A DNA stretch of 64,000 nucleotides from Nocardioides sp. Soil805 (GTDB lineage: Bacteria > Actinomycetota > Actinomycetes > Propionibacteriales > Nocardioidaceae): positions 419,148-483,147 of the forward strand of contig NZ_LMSU01000003.1 of the NCBI RefSeq assembly GCF_001429625.1, read 5' to 3'. Position 1 is the stretch's first letter; each line of letters starts with the position of its first letter. The notes under the pieces were generated by a model. It saw only the letters and a program-made list of their open reading frames with translations. It had not been told where the DNA came from and searched no databases. The translations under genes were made by a program, and so were the position numbers. This document shows positions 10,154-18,471 of the stretch, in pieces.

Positions 10154-10996
10154 ATGGCACTGAGCGACGCCGAGCAGCTGGCGAACATCCAACGCGGGTT
10201 CGAGGCCGATGCCCAGCCCTTCGTGGACGCGGGCCGGCAGGTGACGAGCCGTGAGGCCGAGGACGTCGACGGCATCGTGAAGGTGACGATCAACAAGCGC
10301 GGGCAGCTGACGGCCGTGCTCATCGACAACGGCTGGGAGGCTGCCCTCGGCACCGGCGGGCTCGGCCCGGCGGTCGTCTCGGCCTACCAGCGGGCGGTCA
10401 CCGACCGCGCCGAGGCCTTCACGACGCAGGTGACCGAGCCCCGGCCCGACGGCGCGAGCGGCACGACGACGCCGGCCGGGGGCGCGTCGGCCGGGACGAC
10501 GGCGGGGGACTCCGAGGCCGAGGAGGTCTCCGGCGTTCCCGGCATGGCGGCGCCCGGCGAGGCCGCCGAGCAGGCCATGCAGGACTCGGTGCAGATGCAG
10601 GAGGCGGTCCGGGATGCGCTGCGAGGTCGCGGCAGCACCCTGAGCGACGACGCCGTGACCGCCGGGCTGTTCAGCTACATGGAGGCCGTCGAGTCGGCCC
10701 TCGACCGGGCGCTGGGCCAGGTGGAGGCGGTCGCGACCACGACGGTCGAGGGGGCCAGCGGCTCCGGCCGTGTCCGGGCGACGGTGACGATGGCCGGCGA
10801 CCTGCAGGGCCTCGAGCTCGACCCGTCGTGGGCCCCTTCCGCCCACCCGTTCAACCTCTCGCGCGAGACGGTCGAGGCGGTCAACGACGCCCTGCGCCGC
10901 GCGGCGCTGCGCAGTGCCGAGAGCACCGACCTGGCCGACATCAAGCGGCTGACGTCCGACCCGCAGCTGCTGCTCGAGCACCTGCGCCTGACCTGA
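10154..10996 (+). CDS. Double YbaB/EbfC-like protein
   Basis: 280 residues with two YbaB-like units. Unit one, ~1-95, has VKVTINKRGQLTAVLIDNGW then GPAVVSAYQRAVTDRAEAF. A Thr/Ser/Gly/Ala-rich linker at ~98-130 follows. Unit two, ~160-280, has VRATVTMAGDLQGLELDPSW then RETVEAVNDALRRAALRSAES. YbaB-like proteins bind DNA, but in actinobacterial type VII (ESX) loci members such as EspL act with secreted WXG proteins. Two WXG-type genes follow at once, so the second role is favoured by inference. RBS GAGGGAGAG precedes the ATG at 10154. Confidence 0.7.
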   Translation: MALSDAEQLANIQRGFEADAQPFVDAGRQVTSREAEDVDGIVKVTINKRGQLTAVLIDNGWEAALGTGGLGPAVVSAYQRAVTDRAEAFTTQVTEPRPDGASGTTTPAGGASAGTTAGDSEAEEVSGVPGMAAPGEAAEQAMQDSVQMQEAVRDALRGRGSTLSDDAVTAGLFSYMEAVESALDRALGQVEAVATTTVEGASGSGRVRATVTMAGDLQGLELDPSWAPSAHPFNLSRETVEAVNDALRRAALRSAESTDLADIKRLTSDPQLLLEHLRLT

Positions 10997-11023
10997 CCCG
11001 GCACTTCCCCGAAAGGACCGCCC

Positions 11024-11332
11024 ATGAACCTCAAGGCCGATCTCGACGCCCTGACAGCCGACGCCAACCTCTGGTCGGCCTCCTCCGACACGCTCAGCTC
11101 GGCGTCGACCTCCGCCAGCGGCCTGACGATCCCGGCGTACGCCTTCTCCTTCGCCGGCGGGGACGTCCACGCCAAGTACGAGGAGGTCCGCGCGTGGGTG
11201 GAGAAGTACCTCTCCGAGGGCAGCAAGGAGCAGGAGGGCGCCTCCAAGGCGCTCATCAAGATCCGCGACGACTTCACGAGCACCGACGAGGCACAGCGCG
11301 ACCAGTACCAGGGCATGTGGGACCCCCAGTAA
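11024..11332 (+). CDS. Small WXG100-like protein
   Basis: 102 residues, all helical in appearance and free of Cys. Length, position and paired-helix pattern match WXG100 (ESAT-6-like) type VII secretion partners; the mid-protein WXG is not strictly present (TIPAYAFSFAGG occupies the turn region) and Trp occurs at ANLWSAS, RAWVEKY and GMWDPQ. RBS GAAAGGA stands before the ATG at 11024. Sits 27 bp after the double YbaB gene and 31 bp before the larger WXG-type gene, suggesting one operon. Confidence 0.6.
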   Translation: MNLKADLDALTADANLWSASSDTLSSASTSASGLTIPAYAFSFAGGDVHAKYEEVRAWVEKYLSEGSKEQEGASKALIKIRDDFTSTDEAQRDQYQGMWDPQ

Positions 11333-11363
11333 TCCCGCACCGACGACTTCGAAGGAGACTCCC

Positions 11364-12074
11364 ATGAGCTGGGACGCGATCATCGCCAAGATCAACGAGT
11401 GGATCGACAAGATCCAGAACAAGTTCCAGGAGCTGGTGGACAAGGTCCAGAGCATCCTGAGCAAGATCCCCGGCTGGGCCGAGCGGCTCATCGACGGCTT
11501 CATCGACCTGTGGAACAAGATGCTCGACAAGGTCCAGGAGTTCTGGGACTGGCTGTACGGCAAGCTGCAGTACGCCGGCAACCTGCCCTGGCTCAGCGAG
11601 ACCAAGGACGCGTGGCACACCTCGGTCGGCAAGCCCGTCTACGACGAGTCCAAGAAGGTCGAGGACGACGACCTCGCCGTCGACGACCCGGACAAGTGGC
11701 AGGGCCAGGCGGCCCAGGCGTACGCCGGCAAGGTCGGCGACCAGCACTCGGCGATGCAGTCGGTGGGCCAGACCTACGTCACCGCCATCACCGCGGCCCT
11801 GGACGCCGCCCACGACGGGATCCGGGACTTCTGGATCGGCATCGTGGCCGGCCTGGCCGTCCTCTACGGCTGCTTCGTCGCCGCGGTGATCTCCGCGGCG
11901 ACGATCGTGGGGGCGATCGCCTCGCCGGAGTTCCTGATCGGTGGTGTCGGCGGCTTCCTGATCGGGGCCGGCATCGGGATCCACCAGCTCACGAGCGGGA
12001 TGGACAACGCGCAGGAGTCGCTCGACACCATGGCGATGTACAACACCGATCCCTGGCCCGAGTTCGCTGTCTGA
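11364..12074 (+). CDS. WXG-type protein with glycine-zipper membrane hairpin
   Basis: 236 residues. N-terminal ~75 residues are Trp-rich amphipathic helices (WDAIIAKINEWIDKIQNKF..., LIDGFIDLWNKMLDKVQEFW). A WxGxAAxAY element (DKWQGQAAQAYAG, ~residue 113) is the ESX-type WXG helix turn. Two membrane helices near the C-terminus follow, the second a glycine zipper (GGVGGFLIGAGIGI). RBS GAAGGAGA 7 nt before ATG. Likely a secreted or membrane-inserting effector; function not established. No type VII ATPase is in the window. Confidence 0.6.
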   Translation: MSWDAIIAKINEWIDKIQNKFQELVDKVQSILSKIPGWAERLIDGFIDLWNKMLDKVQEFWDWLYGKLQYAGNLPWLSETKDAWHTSVGKPVYDESKKVEDDDLAVDDPDKWQGQAAQAYAGKVGDQHSAMQSVGQTYVTAITAALDAAHDGIRDFWIGIVAGLAVLYGCFVAAVISAATIVGAIASPEFLIGGVGGFLIGAGIGIHQLTSGMDNAQESLDTMAMYNTDPWPEFAV

Positions 12075-12075
12075 C

Positions 12076-12435
12076 GTGACCCTGGCCCTGGTGCTGCTCC
12101 TCGTAGCCGTCGGCTTCGCGACTTCCGGGACGTGGCTCGTCACCCACGGTGACGGCCTCGTCCACCGGGAGCGGTTCTGGGTGCTGCACTACGCGTGGGG
12201 CGCCCTGCCGTTCCTGCTGCTCGGCGTCGCCGCGGCGCTGCTCGCGACCGGGGACGACTACCAGTCCTGGCTCGTCGCCGTGGCCGCGCTGTTCTTCGTC
12301 TGGGCGGCGGCCGCGCTCGTCGCCTGGATCCGCGTGGGGGGCCGCACGATCGTCGTCGTGGCCCACCTCGCTGCGGGGTGGGCCGCCCTGGCGACCATGG
12401 CCCTAGGGTTGCCGCCGACGGCCCGCTCGGGATGA
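12076..12435 (+). CDS. Four-helix membrane protein A
   Basis: 119 residues, about four transmembrane helices and almost no soluble part. GTG starts at 12076, one base after the stop of the WXG-type gene, so translation is coupled. The core PFLLLGVAAALLATGDDYQSWL...FVWAAAALVAWIRVGG aligns with the next gene, so the two are tandem paralogs. Candidate immunity or accessory membrane subunit of the cassette, by position only; not recognised as a named family. Confidence 0.55.
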   Translation: MTLALVLLLVAVGFATSGTWLVTHGDGLVHRERFWVLHYAWGALPFLLLGVAAALLATGDDYQSWLVAVAALFFVWAAAALVAWIRVGGRTIVVVAHLAAGWAALATMALGLPPTARSG

Positions 12436-12442
12436 CCACGAT

Positions 12443-12447
12443 GAGGA
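12443..12447 (+). promoter_or_regulatory. Shine-Dalgarno that fixes a start codon
   Basis: AGGAG 8 nt before the ATG at 12456 favours this start over in-frame ATGs at 12432 and 12441. Confidence 0.6.
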
Positions 12448-12455
12448 GTGACCAC

Positions 12456-12866
12456 ATGTCGAACGCCACGACCAGCAATGCCACCACCGGCTCGACCCGC
12501 AACGCCACGCTGGGGTCGGTGCTCTTCGCGACCTTCGCGCTCGGGTTCGTCGTCGCGACGCTGGTCCAGCTCTCCGGCGGGGAGCGCGACACCGCTCACG
12601 TGCTGGCGTACGCCGCCTCGCCCATCCCGTTCCTCGTCCTCGGCGCCGTCGCGTGCCGGGTCGTCCAACCGGCGTCGTACCAGCGGCTGATGCTCCTCTT
12701 CGGCGTCCTGCTGCTCGTGTGGATGGCCTGCTCGGCATGGGCGCTGGCGACGGTCGGCGGAGATGCCGGAGCCGTCGTGCTCATCCACATGCTGTGTGCG
12801 GGTGCCGGCGCGGTCAACGTGCTGTTCATCCGCGCTGCCGCGCGGGATCGCGGACTCACGATCTGA
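12456..12866 (+). CDS. Four-helix membrane protein B (paralog of A)
   Basis: 136 residues. Soluble N-terminus with an Asn-Ala-Thr repeat (SNATTSNATTGSTRNAT), then about four membrane helices. The segment PFLVLGAVACRVVQPASYQRLMLLFGVLLLVWMACSAWALATVGG matches the same region of the preceding protein in spacing and key residues (PFLxLG, YQ, FVW/LVW, VGG). A strong hairpin terminator follows, closing the cassette that began at 10154. Function unknown. Confidence 0.55.
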   Translation: MSNATTSNATTGSTRNATLGSVLFATFALGFVVATLVQLSGGERDTAHVLAYAASPIPFLVLGAVACRVVQPASYQRLMLLFGVLLLVWMACSAWALATVGGDAGAVVLIHMLCAGAGAVNVLFIRAAARDRGLTI

Positions 12867-12879
12867 CCGCTCCACCGAC

Positions 12880-12910
12880 GAAGGGCCCCGGGCGTCGCCC
12901 GGGGCCCTTC
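12880..12910. terminator. Bidirectional hairpin terminator
   Basis: GAAGGGCCCCGGGCG is followed, after one base, by its exact reverse complement. It lies between convergent genes (membrane protein B and katA) and is therefore placed to stop both. Confidence 0.8.
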
Positions 12911-12931
12911 GCTGTCGTGCGTGCGGTGCGA

Positions 12932-14521
12932 TCAGCTCGACGCGTGGGTCTCGCTCTCCACCACCGGCGAGGACGCGTCGTCCTGGGCGTCGTCCGGCTG
13001 CCCGCCGGGGTTGTCGTTGGGTCCGTCGGCGCGCACGAGTTCCTCGATCTGCTTGCCGCAGTCGGCGTCGACGGCCTTCCAGTAGGCGAAGGCCCGCTCC
13101 AGGACGTCGCCCTCGACACCGCCGAGCAGGTGCCCGGCGACGGTCTTGACGAAGTTGGCCCGGATCTCGTCGTCCCACACCTCGCGCACGAGGGTGCCGG
13201 CCTGGCCGAAGTCGTCGTCGTCGCTGCGCAGCGTGTAGGCCTGGCGGACCATCGCGCCGTCGGCCTCCCAGCCGTCGCTCACCTCGCCGACCTCGTCGGC
13301 GTACCCGCGACCGAAGGAGTTGGGCGCGTAGACGGGGTCATCGGCACGGTGCTCGTAGGCCATCGGGCCGTCCTGCGTGTAGGTGTTGATCTCCACGCGG
13401 GGCCGGTTGACCGGCAGCTGCAGGTAGTTGGGGCCGATGCGGTAGCGGTGCGTGTCGGAGTAGGCGAAGGCCCGCCCGAGCAGCATCTTGTCGGGGGAGA
13501 AGCCGATGCCCGGCACGGTGGCCGACGGCTCGAAGGCGGCCTGCTCGATCTCGGCGAAGAAGTTCTCCGGGTTGCGGTCCAGCGTCATGGTGCCGACCTC
13601 GATGAGCGGGTAGTCGCTGTGCGGCCACACCTTGGTGAGGTCGAACGGGTTGAAGCGGTAGGTCCGGGCGTCCTCGTAGGGCATCGCCTGGATCGACAGC
13701 GTCCACGACGGGTGGTCACCGGCCGCGATGGAGTCGTAGAGGTCGCGACGGTGGAAGTCGGCGTCCTCGCCGGCGATGCGGGTGGCGTCGGCGTCGGCGA
13801 GGCCCTCGACCCCCTGGTTGCTGTGGAAGTGGTACTTCACCCAGTGCTTCTCACCGGCGGCGTTGATCCACAGGTAGGTGTGCGATCCGTAGCCGTTCAT
13901 GTGGCGGTAGGACTTCGGGATGCCGCGATCGCCCATGAGGTAGGTGACCTGGTGGGCCGACTCGGGGTTGAGCGACCAGAAGTCCCACTGCATGTTGTTG
14001 TCGCGCAGGCCGTTGCCACCGCGGCGCTTCTGCGAGCGGATGAAGTGCGGGAACTTCATGGTGTCGCGGATGAAGAAGACGGGCGTGTTGTTGCCGACGA
14101 GGTCGTAGTTGCCCTCGCTGGTGTAGAACTTCAGCGCGAAGCCGCGGGGGTCGCGCCAGGTGTCGGGGGAGCCCTGCTCGCCGGCGACGGTGGAGAAGCG
14201 CGCGAGCATCTCGGTCTCCACACCGGGCTGGAAGAGCGCGGCCTTGGTGTAGGCGCTGACGTCCTGGGTGGTCTCGAAGCGACCGAAGGCGCCGGAGCCC
14301 TTCGCGTGCACGTTGCGCTCGGGGATGCGCTCGCGGTTGAAGTGCGCCATCTGGCTCAGGAAGTGGACGTCGTGGAGCAGGATCGGTCCGTCGGCGCCCA
14401 GCGTGAGCGAGTTGCGGTCGCTCGGAGCGGGAGACCCGGTGTCGGTCGTCGAGCCGAGGTGGGCCTCCGACGAGGGGGCCGTGGCGATCGAGCTGTCCGT
14501 GGGCTGGGGCAGGTCGGGCAT
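12932..14521 (-). CDS. katA: Heme catalase, clade-typical monofunctional
   Basis: Decomposes hydrogen peroxide. 529 residues: catalytic His in [13 protein letters not shown] (residue 72), Asn in the [14 protein letters not shown] neighbourhood, and the heme-ligand Tyr motif [14 protein letters not shown]. The N-terminal ~35 residues are a Ser/Thr/Pro-rich extension, and the C-terminus carries an acidic Asp/Gly-rich tail. AGGAG precedes the ATG at 14521. An ankyrin gene lies 118 bp upstream on the same strand, a known partner arrangement for catalases. Confidence 0.95.
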   Translation of the reverse strand: MPDLPQPTDSSIATAPSSEAHLGSTTDTGSPAPSDRNSLTLGADGPILLHDVHFLSQMAHFNRERIPERNVHAKGSGAFGRFETTQDVSAYTKAALFQPGVETEMLARFSTVAGEQGSPDTWRDPRGFALKFYTSEGNYDLVGNNTPVFFIRDTMKFPHFIRSQKRRGGNGLRDNNMQWDFWSLNPESAHQVTYLMGDRGIPKSYRHMNGYGSHTYLWINAAGEKHWVKYHFHSNQGVEGLADADATRIAGEDADFHRRDLYDSIAAGDHPSWTLSIQAMPYEDARTYRFNPFDLTKVWPHSDYPLIEVGTMTLDRNPENFFAEIEQAAFEPSATVPGIGFSPDKMLLGRAFAYSDTHRYRIGPNYLQLPVNRPRVEINTYTQDGPMAYEHRADDPVYAPNSFGRGYADEVGEVSDGWEADGAMVRQAYTLRSDDDDFGQAGTLVREVWDDEIRANFVKTVAGHLLGGVEGDVLERAFAYWKAVDADCGKQIEELVRADGPNDNPGGQPDDAQDDASSPVVESETHASS

Positions 14522-14639
14522 GTCACTCCTGGGGTGGTGGGTGTGGGTCGCGCGCCGAGGTCGCGGGCCGCGTCCGAACCTCTCCAACGTCCCACCCACT
14601 CTGGAACGGGTCAAGAAAACACGCCCGCGGGGGTGGTGG

Positions 14640-15056
14640 TCATCCGAGGAGGTCGGCGCGCCCGAACATCTCCGCGGTGGCGCGGGCGCTCGGGGTGCCT
14701 ACGTCGGGGTCGGCCCCGGCGTGGAGCAGGGCGGCCACGACGGCGTCCTCGCCCTTGAAGACCGCACCGGCGAGCGGTGACTGGCCACGCGCGTTGAGGC
14801 GGTCCGGATCGGCGCCGCGGCCCAGCAGCATGGCGACGGTGTCGACGTGCCCGTGGTAGGCCGCCAGCATCACCACGGTGTTGCCGTCGGCGTCCGGGTG
14901 GTTGGCGGGGAAGCCACCGTCGAGGTAGCGCGTCAGCAGGTCGGTCTCGCCCTGGCGCGCACAGTCCATGGCGAAGGCGACGATGCCGGCGAGCTCGCTG
15001 TCGGTGTCCTCGTCCGCAGGCGCTGCGGGCACGGGCTGGTCGCGGTCTGGCGTCAT
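14640..15056 (-). CDS. Ankyrin-repeat protein upstream of catalase
   Basis: 138 residues with three to four ankyrin repeats ([64 protein letters not shown] is the clear double unit, here cited by its ends and the TxLxxA-like cores). In Pseudomonas a small ankyrin protein (AnkB) beside a catalase gene is needed for full peroxide protection; the layout here is similar, though that Pseudomonas protein is periplasmic and this one lacks a signal peptide. Confidence 0.85.
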   Translation of the reverse strand: MTPDRDQPVPAAPADEDTDSELAGIVAFAMDCARQGETDLLTRYLDGGFPANHPDADGNTVVMLAAYHGHVDTVAMLLGRGADPDRLNARGQSPLAGAVFKGEDAVVAALLHAGADPDVGTPSARATAEMFGRADLLG

Positions 15057-15123
15057 GGTCCTGAGAGCGTAGGGGGCACCTCCGACATCGGGCGATCGCC
15101 CTCGGCCGCGGGGTCCTGCGGAC

Positions 15124-15129
15124 TATTCT
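15124..15129 (+). promoter_or_regulatory. -10 box of SpoIIE-type phosphatase gene
   Basis: TATTCT, 6-nt gap to the GTG at 15136; leaderless-type promoter. Confidence 0.45.
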
Positions 15130-15135
15130 CTGGAG

Positions 15136-16239
15136 GTGTCGACGACCCTCGGAACCGTGCCCCGCCGGGTGGCGACGCACGTGCACCACCGGGTCGAGGG
15201 CTGGCGCACCGGGTCCCGCGCGAGCCAGGTCTACGTGCTGGGCATCCTGCTCGGCGTCTCCGCCGCGTCCTTCGTCGCCTCGTGGGTGGCCTACGACGCG
15301 GTGCCGCTGACGCTGTGGTTCGTGTGGCTGCTGCTCGGCGTGCTGCTCCTGCGGACCGTGCCGCTGCTCGTGCTCTCCGGGGCCGTCCTCCTCGCGGCCA
15401 CGGCCGCGACGCTGCACGACGGCCTCGACGGATCGTCCGCCGCCGCCCTGGTCACGCTGGCGGTGTCGGTGGGCCTGGTGGTCGGCCAGTCGAGCCGGCA
15501 GCGCTCCGGGTTGCCGGTCGCGCTCAGCGAGCCGATGCTCGCCCAGCTGCGTGACCGCCTGCAGCGGCAGGGCGTCGTACCCGACCTGCCGGGTCCGTGG
15601 CGGTCCCAGTCGGCGATGCTGAGCGCCCACGGCACGGGGTACGCCGGGGACTTCCTGGTGGCCGACCTGCGGGAGGGACGGCACCTGGAGATGGTCCTGG
15701 TCGACGTGTGCGGCAAGGGCGCCTCGGTCGGACCGCAGGCCCTGCAGTTCGCCGGGGCGCTGGGTGGCCTGCTCGGCGCGCTGCCGCCCGACGCGCTGAT
15801 GCGCGCGGCCAACGCCTTCCTGCTGCGCCAGGACTCCGACGAGTCCTTCGCGACGGCCGTGCACGTGCTGGTCGACCTGGAGACGGGGGACTACACGATC
15901 ACCAGCGCCGGCCACCCTCCGGTGCTGCACTGGCACCCCGCCCACCGCGAGTGGGGCGTCGACAACGCGCGAGGGACGGCGCTCGGCGTGGTGCCCGACC
16001 CGGAGCTGCACGCCAGCGAGGGACGCCTCGGCGAGGGCGAGGCGCTGATGTTCTACACCGACGGGGTGATCGAGACCCGCGGCCGCGACCTCGACGACGG
16101 GCTGGCGTGGCTGCGCGGGGTGGCCCGCAGTGCCGTGCTCACCCACGGCTTCGCCGGTGTCGCGCGAGCCGTCCTGCGCGAGGTGCCGCGCGGCAACGAC
16201 GACCGGGCCGTGCTGGTGCTCGACCTGCGTGCCGGCTGA
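15136..16239 (+). CDS. Membrane PP2C/SpoIIE-type phosphatase
   Basis: 367 residues. Three to four N-terminal membrane helices (~25-120) precede a SpoIIE/RsbU-type metal-dependent phosphatase domain. Key residues: GDFLVADL (first Asp), VDVCGKGASVGP (second metal Asp with G-K/H-G), ITSAGHPPVLHW, MFYTDGVIETRG and GNDDRAVLVLDL (last Asp pair). Such enzymes dephosphorylate anti-sigma-factor antagonists and so control alternative sigma factors. No RsbV/RsbW pair is nearby, so the target is unknown. Confidence 0.85.
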   Translation: MSTTLGTVPRRVATHVHHRVEGWRTGSRASQVYVLGILLGVSAASFVASWVAYDAVPLTLWFVWLLLGVLLLRTVPLLVLSGAVLLAATAATLHDGLDGSSAAALVTLAVSVGLVVGQSSRQRSGLPVALSEPMLAQLRDRLQRQGVVPDLPGPWRSQSAMLSAHGTGYAGDFLVADLREGRHLEMVLVDVCGKGASVGPQALQFAGALGGLLGALPPDALMRAANAFLLRQDSDESFATAVHVLVDLETGDYTITSAGHPPVLHWHPAHREWGVDNARGTALGVVPDPELHASEGRLGEGEALMFYTDGVIETRGRDLDDGLAWLRGVARSAVLTHGFAGVARAVLREVPRGNDDRAVLVLDLRAG

Positions 16240-16388
16240 TCCGGCGCCCCGGGGTGCACCGCGCCCGCTGCCCCGGCCGATGGTGGGACTCGTCACGGCG
16301 GCCGGCCCTTGTGCAGCCGAGTGCCGAGCGTACGTTCGAGGACGGACGAGCACCTTCGTGCTCACCCCCACGTTCGAGAGGTTCCAGC

Positions 16389-17768
16389 ATGAGCGACTAC
16401 CAGGTTGTCAATCCGTCCACCGGCACGGTCGAGAAGGAGTACCCCACCGCGACCGACGCCGAGGTGCAGGAGGCCTTGACGCGCACCCACGCGGCGTACG
16501 CCGAGTGGCGGACCACCGACAAGGACGAGCGATCCCGGGTGCTGCGCCGCGTCGCCGACCTGTACGACGAGCGGTCGGACGAGCTCGCCGCGATCATCGC
16601 GCGGGAGATGGGCAAGCCGGTGCGCGAGGGCAAGGGCGAGCTCCAGCTCGTCGCCTCGATCTACCGCTACTACGCCGACCAGGGCCCGGGCCTGCTGGCC
16701 GACACTCCGCTCGACCCGGCGATGGGCGGCACGGCGCTGGTCCGCAAGGAGCCGATCGGGCCCCTGCTCGGGATCATGCCGTGGAACTTCCCGTACTACC
16801 AGGTGGCCCGTTTCGCCGCGCCCAACCTGATGATCGGCAACACGATCCTGCTCAAGCACGCTCCGCAGTGCCCCGAGTCGGCGCTCGCGATCGAGCGGAT
16901 CTTCGCCGACGCGGGACTGCCCGCTGACGCCTACATCAACCTCTTCGCCACCAATGAGCAGTCGGCCGACATCATCGCCGACCCGCGCGTGGTCGGCGTC
17001 TCGGTGACCGGCTCCGAGCGGGCCGGGTCCGCCGTGGCCGAGGTGGCGGGGCGCAACCTCAAGAAGGTCGTGCTGGAGCTCGGCGGCTCCGACCCGTTCA
17101 TCCTGCTGGACGCCGACGACCTCGGGGCCGCGGTGAAGTCAGCGGTGCGTGGCCGGATGGGCAACGCCGGCCAGGCCTGCAACGGCGCCAAGCGGATGAT
17201 CGTCGTCGACGAGATGTACGACGCCTTCGTCGAGCAGTTCAGCGCCGCGATGGCGGCGTTGACCCCCGGCGACCCGTTCGACGAAGCAGCCGGATTCGGT
17301 CCGCTCTCCTCCGAGGGCGCAGCGAACAACCTCCTCGAGCAGCTCCACGACGCCGTGGCGAAGGGTGCGGTCGTGCGCACCGGCGGCTCGCGGGTCGACC
17401 GCCCGGGGGCGTTCGTCGAGGCCACCGTGCTGACCGACGTCACGCCCGACATGCGCGCCTACCGCGAGGAGCTCTTCGGCCCCGCGGCCGTCGTCTACCG
17501 GGTGGCCGACGCCGCGGAGGCCGTCGCGCTGGCCAACGACTCGGCCTTCGGGCTCGGCGGGGTGGTCTGGAGCGCCGACCCCGACAAGGCCCAGCAGGTC
17601 GCCGACCAGCTCGACACCGGCATGGTCTGGATCAACAGCTCCCAGGGCTCGTTCGCCGACCTCCCGTTCGGCGGGACGAAGCGCTCCGGTGTCGGCCGCG
17701 AGCTCGGGCCCTACGGGATCGACGAGTTCGTCAACAAGAAGCTGATCTACACCCCGGCGGCTCGCTGA
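16389..17768 (+). CDS. NAD(P)-dependent aldehyde dehydrogenase (succinate-semialdehyde type)
   Basis: 459 residues, ALDH superfamily. Seen: cofactor region IMPWNFPYYQVARFAAPNL, VTGSERAGSAVAE, general-base Glu in LELGGSDPFILL, nucleophile Cys in NAGQACNGAKR, and C-terminal PFGGTKRSGVGRELG. The short N-terminus and the QACNGAKR sequence match the group annotated as NADP succinate-semialdehyde dehydrogenase (GabD1-like). ATG 16389 follows GAGAGGTTCCAG. A hairpin terminator follows directly, so the gene is probably monocistronic. Confidence 0.88.
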   Translation: MSDYQVVNPSTGTVEKEYPTATDAEVQEALTRTHAAYAEWRTTDKDERSRVLRRVADLYDERSDELAAIIAREMGKPVREGKGELQLVASIYRYYADQGPGLLADTPLDPAMGGTALVRKEPIGPLLGIMPWNFPYYQVARFAAPNLMIGNTILLKHAPQCPESALAIERIFADAGLPADAYINLFATNEQSADIIADPRVVGVSVTGSERAGSAVAEVAGRNLKKVVLELGGSDPFILLDADDLGAAVKSAVRGRMGNAGQACNGAKRMIVVDEMYDAFVEQFSAAMAALTPGDPFDEAAGFGPLSSEGAANNLLEQLHDAVAKGAVVRTGGSRVDRPGAFVEATVLTDVTPDMRAYREELFGPAAVVYRVADAAEAVALANDSAFGLGGVVWSADPDKAQQVADQLDTGMVWINSSQGSFADLPFGGTKRSGVGRELGPYGIDEFVNKKLIYTPAAR

Positions 17769-17781
17769 GCCTGCGTCGGAC

Positions 17782-17807
17782 CCCCGGGCGCCTGAGGGCG
17801 CCCGGGG
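17782..17807 (+). terminator. Hairpin terminator after aldehyde dehydrogenase
   Basis: Perfect 11-bp stem CCCCGGGCGCC / GGCGCCCGGGG with loop TGAG, 13 bp after the stop codon. Confidence 0.8.
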
Positions 17808-17868
17808 CTGCTCGTCGGACTCCGCGACGTCCCGGCCGCCCATGCAGACACGGGCGCGTCGTCACCGC

Positions 17869-17874
17869 TACCGT
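17869..17874 (+). promoter_or_regulatory. -10 box of GNAT gene
   Basis: TACCGT, 6-nt gap to the ATG at 17881; leaderless-type promoter. It supports this start over the in-frame ATG at 17842. Confidence 0.5.
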
Positions 17875-17880
17875 GCCGCC

Positions 17881-18471
17881 ATGGGGGAGACATCCGAGGG
17901 ACTCGAGGTCGTCGCGCTCACACCCGAGACCTGGGCGATGTTCGACGACATGGTCGTCCGCCACCACGGGATCTTCGGCGGCTGCTGGTGCATCTGGTTC
18001 CACCCCGACAGCGACGAGCGCGGCCAGGGCGCGGAGGCCAACCGGGCGCTGAAGAAGCGTTACGTCGAGCAGTGTGCCGCCCACGCGGCGCTCGTCGTCG
18101 ACGGCGACGAGGCGGTGGCCTGGGCGGAGTACGGCACGCCGGCCGAGCTGCCCAACATCCATCACCGCAAGCAGTACGACGCCGAGGCCGACCTCGTCCC
18201 CGACTACCGGGTGACGTGCATCTTCGTCGACAAGCGCTACCGTCGGCGCGGGCTCGCCGAGGTCGCGCTGCTCGGCGCGGTCGACCTGATCGCGCAGGCA
18301 GGCGGCGGCGTCGTCGAGGGCTACCCGCACGTGCCGGGTGAGAAGAAGATGTCGTCCTCGTTCCTCTACAACGGCACGCGGGCGATGTACGAGCGGTGCG
18401 GCTTCGAGTTCGTGCGCCCCAAGGGGATGAAGAACACGGTCATGCGGCGCACCGTCGCTGCCGCCGGGTGA
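17881..18471 (+). CDS. GNAT-family N-acetyltransferase
   Basis: 196 residues. Acetyl-CoA binding motif A is VTCIFVDKRYRRRGLAEVALLGA (R-x-x-G-x-A type). The N-terminal CCW/C-type stretch GIFGGCWCIWFHP and the C-terminal SSFLYNGTRAMYERCGFEFV resemble a group of uncharacterised actinobacterial GNATs. The stop overlaps the GTG of the kinase-like gene (GTGA), so both are translationally coupled. Substrate unknown. Confidence 0.82.
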   Translation: MGETSEGLEVVALTPETWAMFDDMVVRHHGIFGGCWCIWFHPDSDERGQGAEANRALKKRYVEQCAAHAALVVDGDEAVAWAEYGTPAELPNIHHRKQYDAEADLVPDYRVTCIFVDKRYRRRGLAEVALLGAVDLIAQAGGGVVEGYPHVPGEKKMSSSFLYNGTRAMYERCGFEFVRPKGMKNTVMRRTVAAAG

